64,000 bases of DNA from Planoprotostelium fungivorum (GCA_003024175.1 MDYQ01000005.1:186001-250000), one strand, 5' to 3'. Counted from the stretch's first letter, positions 47,153 to 57,579 are shown. Made by a program: numbers and translations. The notes: generated from the sequence alone by a model not told the origin.

Positions 47153-47233
47153 AAATATCACATGATCCGCAGGATTGGCAAGATGTGAACGAGAACACCT
47201 TACACTTCTACTCTCGCGGTGCTTCTGACAATT
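47060..47233. repeat. Inverted repeat: 72-bp arms, 30-bp spacer
   Basis: Left arm 47060-47131 and right arm 47162-47233 are reverse complements. The outer 44 bp (47060-47103 with 47190-47233) match perfectly. The inner 14 bp (47118-47131 with 47162-47175) match perfectly. The 14 bp between them match at 8 positions. Each arm read outward encodes the peptide ENTLHFYSRGASDN after DPQD. The structure could form a strong hairpin. Confidence 0.92.
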
Positions 47234-47298
47234 GTCTTCAGAGTAGGAGTACGTCGACAATCGAAGCTTCTATCGGGCTCATTTTCCGCCGCAGCAAC

Positions 47299-48381
47299 AT
47301 GGTGAGAGACTTCGTGTGGATCCACCCCTCACACCTCTTTAGAGATCCGTCTTCATCTTCTGCCTCATCGCCTGCACTTTGGCTCTGAAGAATGACTGGG
47401 AGTTCTGTTCCGTCTCTTCAGAGTGCACCAGCACCTGCTGCTCGAAGCAATACTCTGACGATGGCAAGCTGAAATGCACGCCCACCCCCGGCTCGTCTCA
47501 GTGTGTTCAGGGGTCCTCTAGAACTGTGGCTCCCGTCAACGACGTGAGCGTCGATACGATGTCGCATGGACGAGAGACTCACATCATCGCAGGTGGACGT
47601 CCCCACCTTCTTGAGAAGCTCTTACAACAAGATCGGGTTGCAGAGGCCTGATGCAGGTTCCGATAGTGACTACTTCAGATCGTGTGGAAAGACCGCCGGA
47701 CCTGATGGCCAGCAGTGCTTGTGGTTCAACGTCAGATCAGACGTGAGATGTCGATCGTTTCATCTCATGCGTCTGACTTGATGCAGCAACACACTGGAGA
47801 CGGCCACGATGGAGAGCCCGGCAGACCCAGAGTCGAGATCCTCATCTACGATTACGTGAGCCATCACATCGTCGCCATCTTCTCATACGCACGCAGACCG
47901 CCAAAGATGGAGAGACCTGGAACTACCAGTGGAACTTTTACATCCCTTCCAACTTCCCCGTCACGAGTGACTGGTGCCACGTCCATCAGCTCATCGCCGA
48001 CGGAGGTCCCGCTCTGACCCACAGCATCCGTCAGAACGGCTACGGCGTCGAATCGAAGGTACTTCCCCAGGGAAGCGGCTCCGCCCAGAGCTACGCGACC
48101 ATCGACAACTCCAAGATATTCGGACAGTGGGTCTCCGTGAACCAGACCGTCACATTCGGAAAGAGGTTCAAGATCATCATGAAGACTGGCAGCACCACCC
48201 TAGCCAACGTGAGTGGACACGCACGTGTGGTGGCGACAGACACTGAAGAAGACAGGTGGATCAGACTTACAACCCTGGTACCTCTACCAAGTACCAGTTC
48301 AAGATGGGAACCTACAACGACAACGGAGACTTTGGCACTCGAGCTGTGGCTTTCACTCTCCCCAAAATCAGAAAGTTGTAA
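47299..48381 (+). CDS. Secreted Cys-rich beta-sandwich-like protein, about 300 aa
   Basis: About six exons. ATG at 47299-47301 is the last codon before the first intron, and the signal peptide (RSVFIFCLIACTLAL) is in exon 2. A Cys knot follows (WEFCSVSSECTSTCCSKQ, CTPTPGSSQC). Then comes a beta-rich domain with HTGDGHDGEPGRPRVEI, WNYQWNFYIPSNFPVTSDWC, IFGQWVSVNQTVTFGKRFKI and a final TYNDNGDFGTRAVAFTLP. The QW..N and F...I.M..G pattern is like a jelly-roll polysaccharide lyase or GH16-type lectin fold, but catalytic residues were not located. A secreted carbohydrate-binding or cell-wall-acting protein is the cautious call. The inverted repeat lies directly upstream, in its promoter/5' UTR region. 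Confidence 0.7.
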
Positions 48382-48698
48382 GGATAAATTGCAGCTGAAT
48401 TCACATTTCACGTGTCTTTATATCGAGAGATTGACTCTCTCAATGCTCCGATGCGCCAATGTGAAGATGTTGTAGCTGTAAGACGTTGATGTTAGACGTA
48501 ACGTTGATGGCGTCTACGATCAGCACCACGTCAGAGACGAGGAAAAGGAAGGTTCTGAGACCTCTTTCATCACAGAGCGCTGACGATGTGCTTTAAAATA
48601 TTTGAAGAATCATTCTTTCATTTGAATTCCCTCCGAAGGTTCGTTTTGGCGGGAATCCGAACCTCTCTTCCTGGAAAGAAAAGATCAGACAAACAAAC
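48382..48698. other. Short intergenic region
   Basis: 317 bp between two plus-strand genes. It contains the downstream end of the secreted-protein gene and the promoter of the LRR gene. No motif, repeat or RNA gene was recognised. Confidence 0.4.
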
Positions 48699-51459
48699 AT
48701 GATGGACACCGACCTTGCCCACCACGTGTGGTCGATGTCTAAAGGGCAGCTCTCAGATTCCAAGACGGAGCAGCAGATTGATGCCCTCAATCTATCGGAA
48801 CTGAAGGATCTCCTGGATGCACTCGTCACAACGAAACGTATGGACACGAGCACGGTGGAGCTTTTATGTAAACAGAGAACCCTCGATCTATCTTCCATAA
48901 TCGACGCAAGAGGATGGAAAATGTCCAATCAGAGTCTTCAGAGAATATCATCCCTAGACTCTGTTTTATCTCTCAATCTTTCTGGATGTCAGCTCTTCGA
49001 TTCTGTATCCATCCGATTTTTAAATGGTAAGGATGACATCACTGTCTCAAGCGAGTGTTAATATTAAACAGGTATGAAGCATTTACGAAAATTAGACTTG
49101 AGTCGAACGAAAGTAGATGACGATGGGTTAAAGAAGCTGAACGGTGAGATACCTCACCATCCTCCGTCTCATCTCCACAGATCTTCCCTCTCTTCGACAA
49201 TTAGATTTATCCGGTTGCAACGTCACCGATTCATCGACATCATGCATCAGCAGTGAGTGATTCCATCCATCATCTCTTCTTCAGCCGAATGACCGTTTCC
49301 TCTCTAGATTTCAATCTCTTAGAAGAACTCAACCTGTCTAAGACTCGCATCACCGACGATACCATCACCCATCTCTGTGCATTGGACGCTCGAACACAAT
49401 CTTCACGCCTCCCCCGCCTGCAGAAGCTCTGGCTGGCCTCTACAAGAGTCACGAATCGATCTCTGTCTCTTCACCTCCACAGTGAGTCATGTCTCATCAT
49501 GCATGTCGTTGATGTGTCGATAGAACTGAAGGACCTCGTGTACATCAACCTCTTGTCTTGTTCTGTCGACGAGTCTGGCATGGAAAAGTTCAAAGGTGAA
49601 ATTCCAGGAAAATTCTATGGATCTTCTCTGAACTTTCTCAGCCGTCGTGCAGAAGATCGATCACGTGAGGACAACAGCTCGCTGCGAGATCTGTGAGAGA
49701 GAAATTTATTTTATTTCATTTTATTCTTCTCACACTCTCTAGTCATCACTCGAACGAAGAAAGTGTACCCAACACCCCTCCCCCCTTGTCATCATCTCTG
49801 GTCGTCTGATGTCATCAGACACTTCTTAGAAGACAACAGCCAGGTGATGTGTCTCCTCTCCTCTCCAACTGACCCTTTCAAGACACATAAATTCGATTCG
49901 AAACCATTCGATACATCACTCGATTCTATTTTCGCGCCAATCCCAGGGACACCTTGTACGCCTCACAGCGAGAACGTGGACCCCAATCCAAGGAGCAAAT
50001 CCAGTGCAATACGTACCCCCGCCGGGTCCGGTGTCAGAATGACATCTGTCAGATCTGACAGATCTACACCCGTCAAGATCCATTCGGCCCGTCTGCGACC
50101 CACTTCTCCCATACCCCTCCACCTCTCCCCCTTCGGAAAAAAGGCGGGAAAAAAGAAGGGTGCCTATGATATGTCCTCGTCCGAGGAAGAAGAGCTGCTG
50201 CGCGTTGTAGATCGACCGATCGAGAAGGCGAAGAAGAGAGAGAACAGAGAGAGGATGGAGCAGACATTTCAGATTGTCAAGGAACACGTAGAAAGCATGG
50301 CAGTGTTACAAGAGAAGGGAATATTACCACAAAAGGTCGCACTACAACCTGCCAAGACGGTCGAACGACAATCTGACAGAAACGATACCCCCACGGGTGA
50401 ATATTCGTATTTTAATCGATTTTAATGTTTCTGAAGAGAGGATAGGCGTTGTAGATGAGAGTCGGCCGTGGTGGGCTACGTTCGATGATTCGATTCCAGT
50501 CAGTGAGCCCGCCGACACACTCTCTTCTCCTCTTAAACCCATCGCACCACGCACATCACCATCATCATCACCATCGTCTTCACCATCATCATCACCGGCA
50601 CCATCACCATCATCATCACCGCCCGCCTTTACAGAGACACACCCCACGCGATCCGATCCACGTCCTTTAGACGACACCATCATCGTCATCGACTCGGACA
50701 CATCATCCGATGCACCCATCGATGCAGACGCCATCATCATCATCGATGACGACTCCTCCGATTCAGAAGATATAGAGGACACCCAGATCGCAGATTCGCA
50801 GATTCAAGACACCCCGCCCACCACTCAGACACCTCCCACCCAGACTCCACCGTCTTCCCAGGGAGAGAAAATTCTCCGATGTTTCCGCATCAGCATCGAC
50901 ATCAGCAGCTCGAGGATGCCAAAGAGGCCGAGGCCGGAGGACATAGACAGACACTATTCTAAGAGGTGCTGCGTGTCCGAACCTCTGATGAGGACGATGA
51001 GTTCATTCAGTGAAGGGACGAGGGAACCACCGGTGGGCGAGAAAAATTTCCGAGAAAATTCTGAGCGGGAACAGGAGTCACCTTACGTCCTTCGGTCAAA
51101 GTTGGGTCAACGGACCCGATCGGACGTCGTTCCCACGACACGGCGACACGGTGAGATCTACAACGATGCGTGAAATCCTGATGAAATACAGAATCGGACG
51201 TAACTTCCCCTCCCGTGCGACGTACGCTTTCCCTGGGCCTTTCACCCCAGCGCCTGTCGCCTTACCGTGTCACACGGCCCCTCTTTACGCCCTCTCCGCA
51301 GAAGCAGTCACCCTCTTACTTCTCCCCCATCAAGAGGTCGCACAAGCCCAATGGATTTGTACCACCTAGAGAGCTGCGTTCTTGTGTGCGAGTGAGATTG
51401 TATCACAGGAGGACACAGAAGGTGAGATCGTCTTTAGAACATGACGTTCATCGTGTTCG

Positions 51460-51508
<49 letters not shown>

Positions 51509-51585
51509 AGGTGGGGCCAAAGTTATTTGGAAGGAAGAAGAAAGTGTGGTGTAGAGACCAAAACGAGATCTTGATCGTAGATTGA
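48699..51585 (+). CDS. LRR protein with long Ser/Pro-rich tail and SUMO-interaction-like motifs
   Basis: About ten exons, roughly 780 residues. The first third holds leucine-rich repeats of the RNI type (LRKLDLSRTKVDDDGLKKL, LLEELNLSKTRITDDTI, LQKLWLASTRVTNRSL). A 56-base intron with a strong C-rich tract (gtgtacccaac to gtcatcag near 49824) joins it in frame to KHFLEDNSQV and a tail rich in Ser-Pro, Thr-Pro and Arg. The tail carries two acidic-flanked hydrophobic cores, TIIVIDSDTSSD and AIIIIDDDSSDSED, typical of SUMO-interacting motifs. It also contains SPSSSP repeats and a final basic segment (LFGRKKKVW). If this join is wrong, the tail would be a separate gene starting near 49847. Likely nuclear scaffold; function is unassigned. 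Confidence 0.65.
51461..51508 (+). repeat. (GAT)n microsatellite in an intron
   Basis: About 16 pure GAT units fill the last intron of the LRR gene just before its acceptor (GATAG). Long poly-His or poly-Ile frames read on the minus strand here are products of the repeat, not genes. Confidence 0.95.
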
Positions 51586-51784
51586 GAAGAACGAGAGGAG
51601 AAGCAGTCCGACACGGCTGCACGAACCATTTTGTATCGAAGACATAAACCGAAAATTGTATTTAACGTCGAATCTCTCCGTGTCTCTTCCACTCGCGTGT
51701 GATGATCATCGCGACATGATGATGCATCACGAGCTCAACTTGTCTTTGAGATGAATGGTATGGATCGTCACAGTCACACAGACA

Positions 51785-51902
51785 GCTACGATCACACCTG
51801 GATGAACACCCACGATCCCATGCCGAACTCGTCAGGTAAGCAGCCGTGGGCGATGTCAGTACTGTGATGGGTGACCGCACGGGAAGCCATCGTATCGTAG
51901 CT
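51785..51902 (+). rRNA. 5S ribosomal RNA gene, second copy
   Basis: 118 nt, matching the copy at 24559-24676 except for about three substitutions (CTACG for CTATG near the 5' end, GAACACCC for GAAGACCC, GCACGGG for GTACGGG). The change near the 5' end restores a Watson-Crick pair in helix I. Internal control region and T-run terminator are present. Flanking sequence is unrelated to the first copy, so it is a dispersed single gene. Confidence 0.95.
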
Positions 51903-52100
51903 TTTTCTTTTTGTGTAGAGCCGTGAGACCGATGTCTTCTCACACGAGATGATGAGTGGCGATGCTGATCATCTTCGATGATGATGAAACAGATCGACCT
52001 CCGTCTCTCAAGAAGAGATCGAGAAACCAAGCTTTAGACGTATTCGTTTATTCTTTATCTCTATTAAGAGGTTGCTCTTCCAAATTCTTCTCTGCCTCTC

Positions 52101-52708
52101 TCAATTTGTCCAACAGGGGGCATACTCTGGAAACAGCAGCTCGGTCATGTGAAGACAATACTTGACCAGAACGATTCGGTTTAAGACCATTCGGTTCCAG
52201 TGGATGTCAAAAGTAGTCAAGAGACTGCTGCTGAGAAAGGAGTAGGTGATGATGTCGGCCAAGGTGGGTGTCTGTGTGCAGTTTGTTGGAGATGTCGTCC
52301 GCAGCGACCTCCATTCGAGACATGATCTGATCGAATGACGTCAGATGTGCTCTCCATCGTGATGTTCGTGTTCACCTCATCGTCCGAGTGTCTTGCAGTT
52401 CCCTGAGCCCAGAGAGAACTATGGACCTTGTGACTGACGTGCCAGCCCACCAGCGAACGCATCGGCCACACCATTGATTTCAACATGGAGTTAACAAGGT
52501 TCGTGTAATTGGGTTCATCCAACCATCTCTCCTTGACCACACAGGGATACAACTTCTCCTCCAAATAAGCTTGCCAGGCGCGTGTGTCTCCCTTCTGTTC
52601 GGGTATGAGCTCGGCGTCGATGTCTTTCGAGGCGCCAGGACTTAGAGACCCTCTTTTTTTCAGGGCTTTCGAGGTGGTCCACCATCGTCCACACCTGTGA
52701 ACAACCAC
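52101..52708 (-). pseudogene. Fax/metaxin-like GST C-terminal domain, apparently 5'-truncated
   Basis: Minus strand. It reads IDAELIPEQKGDTRAWQAY, LEEKLYPCVVKERWLDEPNY, LWAQGTARHSDDE, then IMSRMEVAADDISNKL, PTLADIITYSFLSSSLLTTF and LVKYCLHMTELLFPEY to a stop at 52103-52101. These are the blocks of the Fax (failed axon connections)/metaxin C-terminal GST domain, including the RHS and PTLAD motifs. The expected N-terminal thioredoxin-like half is not found upstream; unrelated plus-strand ORFs lie there instead. Between about 52259 and 52285 the frame must shift by one base, unless a weak GTCGCT donor is used. Either the gene is broken, or its 5' exons lie in sequence I cannot parse. Confidence 0.55.
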
Positions 52709-52804
52709 CTTTGCCTGTTATTCAATAACAGCCGTTGGCATTCCAAGTTTTGTTGCATCGCAGAGACTGACGGGAGGTATCATCGAGCGGAAGAGAGTCT
52801 CCAC

Positions 52805-53190
52805 ATGCATTCATCACACCGAGCCCCGAATGACGCAGACTCGCCTGTATCGCATGCAACAGAAGAGGCTAACCAAAAAAATGAATCATTGGAGCTGCTG
52901 AGAGGAGCCCAGCTGGCTAGACAAAGGGGTTACCCAAGAAATGACTAGGCCTTAGTTGTCTGTGCTTGTGAACTACACGAATTAAATCTCCATAGTTTAA
53001 GGATCTCCCAACCTTAGCGAAAGGTGTGCTGCCCGGCTGAACTAGCGCGTCTACAGCGAAGCTACCACACCTTTCAACTCACCCTGCGCGATATATCTGT
53101 TAAATGTCTCGAAAGACAGCGAGGACTGCTTTCAATCTGGCGAAATCGCGAACTGCAAGAAAGGCAGCTGCGCTAATGGGAGATCCGTGA
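52805..53190 (+). other. Patch of short unrecognised intronless ORFs with a hairpin
   Basis: Plus-strand ORFs 52805-52948 (47 codons, ending RGAQLARQRGYPRND) and 53104-53190 (28 residues, MSRKTARTAFNLAKSRTARK, very basic) lack introns and homology that I know. Between them a perfect 10-bp inverted repeat GAAAGGTGTG/CACACCTTTC (53019-53028 and 53066-53075) encloses 37 bases. The style differs from the neighbouring intron-rich genes. It may be a relic of inserted DNA, but no element family can be named. Confidence 0.3.
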
Positions 53191-53235
53191 GAAGCAAGCA
53201 TAATTTCTCAGCACCCAAAACAGCAAGAGCAAAAG

Positions 53236-53556
53236 ATGAGCAACACCTGCCAGGAGCAAAGCAAGACCACAAAGAGGAGACTCACCCAGAACGAGACACT
53301 CAAATTGCTCGACACCGTACGGCCACAGTTGATGATGGGACTTAGCCAAACGTTTAAGAAGATGAGAAGAGACAACACGAGGATGACCGCGCAGTACCTG
53401 CGAACCCGCCAGGCCGGCTTTCCATTAGAAGTCAGGCCGCCCCAGTCACGCATGGTCTACCGTCCCATCTATATCGTACCTGCACCAGTCTACAGCATCC
53501 CCATCGGTACACCCTCACAAGAAGCTCGCGTGTCCATTCAGAACCTCTTGACGTAA
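53236..53556 (+). CDS. Unrecognised intronless ORF, 106 aa
   Basis: ATG 53236 to TAA 53556 on the plus strand, with no GTGAG-type intron. Residues 12-40 are Lys/Arg-rich (TTKRRLTQNETLKLLDTV). A middle helix (LSQTFKKMRRDNTRMTAQYL) follows, and the end is Pro/Tyr/Ile-rich (MVYRPIYIVPAPVYSIPIG). No family was recognised. It sits beside the truncated Fax-like gene and a small hairpin, and shares their uncertain origin. A short DNA-binding or structural protein is possible but unsupported. Confidence 0.4.
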   Translation: MSNTCQEQSKTTKRRLTQNETLKLLDTVRPQLMMGLSQTFKKMRRDNTRMTAQYLRTRQAGFPLEVRPPQSRMVYRPIYIVPAPVYSIPIGTPSQEARVSIQNLLT

Positions 53557-54176
53557 GAGTCACTCTCTTATCTCTGGTCTCGGACATCTCGACGATAGAG
53601 GTACCACACTCGACGGTCGCTCATGGAGAGGGAATGATTCGAAGAGTTTATAAATAGCACTGTTTATAGAGGGTCTCCATTTTGTGATGAACATGTGTGA
53701 AAGATGCAAGTGTCGAGGGGGTTGAATGAGAGTGAGACAGCTCTTGGAAATCATCTTGGAGGGACGAGAGCTGCAAGATTAGACCGATGAAGGTAGAGTG
53801 ACCCCCGAACCATCGGTTCGCCAGATGTTCACATGAGCAGGCCTTCGGGCTTCAATCAAGCACCTTCAGCTGGCAAAACTTCTGTGACACAGATATCCAC
53901 CTCTTCTCACTGCTTGTCTTCCAATTGCGACCCAGTCATATGGGGAAGTCATTAGCGAACGTAATACTGATGTGTCTCCTGTTGAATCATCCTAGGACGT
54001 GATGATATCGTCTCAGACCTGACAAGGAGCTCTTGGGTCGATTTCAGTGTTCGAAGTCAGATGTGTTCTTGAGATCAACCGAGATGAACGCGATGCACAG
54101 GCCAAACTGCAAGACCATCAGCAGACGACAATCCATCACATCGCATGAGGCTTCTGAGATGTACAACAACGATACT
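53557..54176. other. Intergenic region
   Basis: 620 bp with no supported gene on either strand. A TATA-like TTTATAAATAG lies near 53648. A minus-strand open frame (53754-53560) has no start context or homology. Confidence 0.4.
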
Positions 54177-57100
54177 TTATATATTGGGAAATTCAGATTC
54201 CATCTGTCGTATGAAACTTTCCGCCTGGTTGTAGTTGATGGGATGGTCCGTGTTGCCGTTGTAGAACGACAATAAATGTCCCGAATCATTGTGACCTCCC
54301 AACTCTGGATTCCACGCCTCGAACGGCTGCAAGCTCTGCCCATTATCATCATCACATCGTCATCATCATCACTCACCCCCTCGCTGATCGAAGGCCGTAA
54401 AGCCTGAGACGGGCTGAACAACTGCGACGCGTACTCTCCGCTGTAAGATCTAGAGAGGACGTTGCCCATGCCACCACTCATGGTGGGGATGTCGTTGTTT
54501 GAGATACGGAGGGCGGGGGACATGTTCGGTGCTCTTTGTGATCGAGAGATAGAGCCCCTACGGCCGATGCTGTTGCGGCGTGGAGCGTTGATGTTCTCGT
54601 GGAAATTCTTTTCGGGTTGTAGATTGTGGAGATTGCCGTGGGTGTGGTCCACGGGTGGAGCGTTGTAGTCGGATTGGAGGAGGCTGGGGGGGATGAGGGA
54701 GTGGTCGGGGGGAGGGTGGGGGACCAAAGAATTGGGCAGGTGGAAGGGGTCTTCGGTTGGGTTCGCATCGATTCGAACGGGAGTGTAAGAGCTTACGGTG
54801 AAGCGTCTGATTGGGTCAGATGATATCTTACGTGATATCATATCGTGGCGTGGATAGAATGATAGTCGAATGACGTGATGTGATATCATATTCGATACCA
54901 CGGGGAATCGTGTGATATCTTATTCGATATCATGGTGTATGTATCGTAAGAGATGAAAAAGGTATGGACGATATGATATCTCATCGAAAACACGTGACAT
55001 CTCGAAAACTCACCGTCCCAAATTGGCTCCAGCTTTCGAGTTGTATGGAGGTATCATCCTCATGGCATTTGGATCACCTGTAAGATGTCACATGTAAGAT
55101 GTCATGATTGTCTCACCCATAATGAAGGTTTCGGCAGCATAGTTGAAGGGCTGTGAGGGTTGAATCATGGCTGGTTGTAGTGGCTCGTACGGCATATTGC
55201 CGATGCTTCCCATGCTCTGGCTCATCGGGTTGACCATCTGTCCGAATGGGTCTTCATCTACAACGAGCCACTCACCTCTGAGGCCAAGAGGTTCTGACTG
55301 CTGTTGGTCCTCTTCACCGGTCGATTTCCTTCCTCGAAATTTTCGGCGGGAATTTCGATCTGGCTGGTTGTAGATGGGATGGACGGTACCTTGACCAGGG
55401 AGGGTGACGTATTTTGTCGTCTCATTGTCCGATTATTCGGCCTAACGGGGGACGTGGGGGTGTTCCTCGGATAATTCTGAGGCTGATCGAGTCAGTTTTG
55501 GCGGGAAAAAATGGCGGGAAAAGTTGTACGAGATGAAATTTCACCGTGTTTTCTATGGCCCAGTGGGCGGGGCGGATCGCACCCGATTCACCGGCGCTTC
55601 TCTTCCTCTGTCGTCCGTCTACAACGCTCTTCAGATAAGGCGGATTATTTGTCTTTTTTTCCTCTGGGAAGCCCTTCTGGTTGATCATGAGCCAGGGATC
55701 AAACGGCTCTTGGCTCGTTGTAGATGAAGGATTGTGGGTCCCGTAAGTATTTGGAACGAGACCGTGATTGGAATCGTACGCGCCGTACTCCTGTCCCAAA
55801 TTTTAAAAAAATAAAATAGCAAATAAAAGCATCGTCGAAGAGATATCTCACGGGTGTCTGTATGATGTCTTCGGTCGATCTCAGGTAGTACGATTCGAAC
55901 GGTGACATCGTTCGGCTGACTGGACTCTGCCTCGTCTCAGCCTCGATCTACAGCGTTGTAGACTCACCTCCGTGAAGCTCTCACTGTTTGAGAGTGATGG
56001 TGAGTTGAGGAGAGAAGATGCATCGGCATTTCTACGGGTGGTAGGTGATGTAGGGTCATCACATGAGATGGACAGTGGGTTCTGTTTCGGAGGAGCCACC
56101 ATCCAGTTATGGTTCTACATGGAGTCAATACTGCTCGAGAAAAAGTTTAAAATGAAATAAAATTGTTTCGGCGGATTTCGTCGGGGAGATGATGCATGGA
56201 TGGTGATACACGGGATGACATATAGAGGGTGGAGAGACTCACTTTGACTTGTTCGAGGGTGAAGCGATGTGATCTCTGTTGCATCATGTTTCGGATGAGG
56301 TTGCCACACGAGTCACTCAAGTCATCTCTGAATTTGAATTTTCCCCTCTTGATAGACAAGTACACATTGCCGCTCGAAGCTCCCGGAAATGGATAGCAGC
56401 CACACACCATTACGTAGAGTAAGACACCTCACATCATGTCATTGGACGTTAGGATGAGTGGTGTCTCACCCAGAGACCACACGTCCGATAGAGGTGATAC
56501 CTCATCGACACCATCACCCCAGATCTCAGGTTCCATAAAGTGATGGACATCTTCTAATCGGTTCGATGTCTTGTCATACGTGACCATGCTTTTGACTCCT
56601 ACGAGGAAATCGCCCAATTTAACCATTCCCTGTTTCGATTTAAGGGATGAAGGGATGGGTTTGGATGCACCTGTCTGCAGACAAAGACGTTATGAAAACT
56701 GAGCATCCTCGCGATGATGTTACTCCTGTGGAGGTAATCGACTGCATTGACCATCTGTCTGAAGAACACCAGAGCTTCTTCTTCTGTCAATCTTTTGTTC
56801 GGTTTGTTCAACAGATATTCCCTCAGAGGAGGCCCCTATCATCGGTCAGCCAGCATGTTACTCCATCAGAACTCACCATCGGAAACTCTAATGTGATTCC
56901 AATCTGAACGTCATTTTGGACGATCTTGTGGTATTTGAGGATGTTGTTGTGTTTGATGCCCCCAACTCTAGAGACGTACTCGTGAAATCGGTCTTCGTCG
57001 AGTAGAGCGCCCAGTTTCGATTTGACGATAATGAGTACGAGAACCTGTAAATATCAGGAGAGAACGATGAGCTCGATTGGATGGGAAGATGGGACGAATC

Positions 57101-57250
57101 GATAGAAGAAAATCAATGTCGATCGAAATGGTTTTAGAGGATGGGTCACAAAGACTCTACCTGAATACCAGTTCTTGTGTGAACACCCGCCCACGTTTCA
57201 TAGAGCTCCCCATTAGCCAGTCTGGGTTTTAAGATTTCTGTATCTTCCAT
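54177..57250 (-). CDS. Kinase-fold protein lacking catalytic Asp (probable pseudokinase) with low-complexity tail
   Basis: About a dozen minus-strand exons starting at 57250. The N-lobe is degenerate: no clear Gly-loop (GELYETWAGVHTRTG), while VLIIVKS keeps a candidate Lys. In the C-lobe the expected HRDLKPEN reads ARMLSFHN, so the catalytic Asp is absent; DFG reads DFL (KLGDFLVGV). MEPEIWGDG stands for the APE motif, and SDVWSLG and CGCYPFPG follow normally. The fold resembles the CAMK/SNF1 group. The tail of several hundred residues is rich in Asn, Ser, Pro and Gln (PSSTTSQEPFDPW, NTPTSPVRPNN, FEAWNPELGGHNDSGH). A scaffold or allosteric role is the standard reading for pseudokinases. Several plus-strand open frames here are shadows. 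Confidence 0.75.
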
Positions 57251-57579
57251 CGCACACGTCGAAAGACTCAGCGACAGCCTTGTTCTTAACGTTCGATGGA
57301 CTCTTTAGAGCTCAAAGATCATGACCGTTCGTCCGATCCCTGGTGTTCCCTTTGACAGTTTGAATTGTGTAGCGGTTTATTATTGCCTCTAGCTCTCAAC
57401 AAAGAATGGAAAGCTTGCAAACATCATTCATCCATATTACATAGAGGTAGTACGTGCCAATACTGCTTACCTTGGGTGGGAACTTGATTCGATGTTTCTT
57501 TCTCCTGGACGAATGATTCTACAACGCAAACGCTCGGTGGCGTGTGTGTTTGTTTAGAGAGATGACATCATGCTGGACC
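57251..57579. other. Divergent intergenic region
   Basis: 329 bp between the pseudokinase start (minus) and OSCP1 start (plus). It contains a one-mismatch copy of the ATCTACAACG 10-mer (TTCTACAACG, about 57517). Nothing else was recognised. Confidence 0.4.

Noticed and set aside
51366-51692. Minus-strand ORF with a long poly-His run
   Set aside because: It is the complement of the (GAT)n intronic microsatellite of the LRR gene and has no other protein-like content.
52805-53556. Virus-like or Polinton-like insertion
   Set aside because: The ORFs are small, basic and unrecognised; no capsid, ATPase, integrase, polymerase or terminal repeat is visible, so no element can be named.
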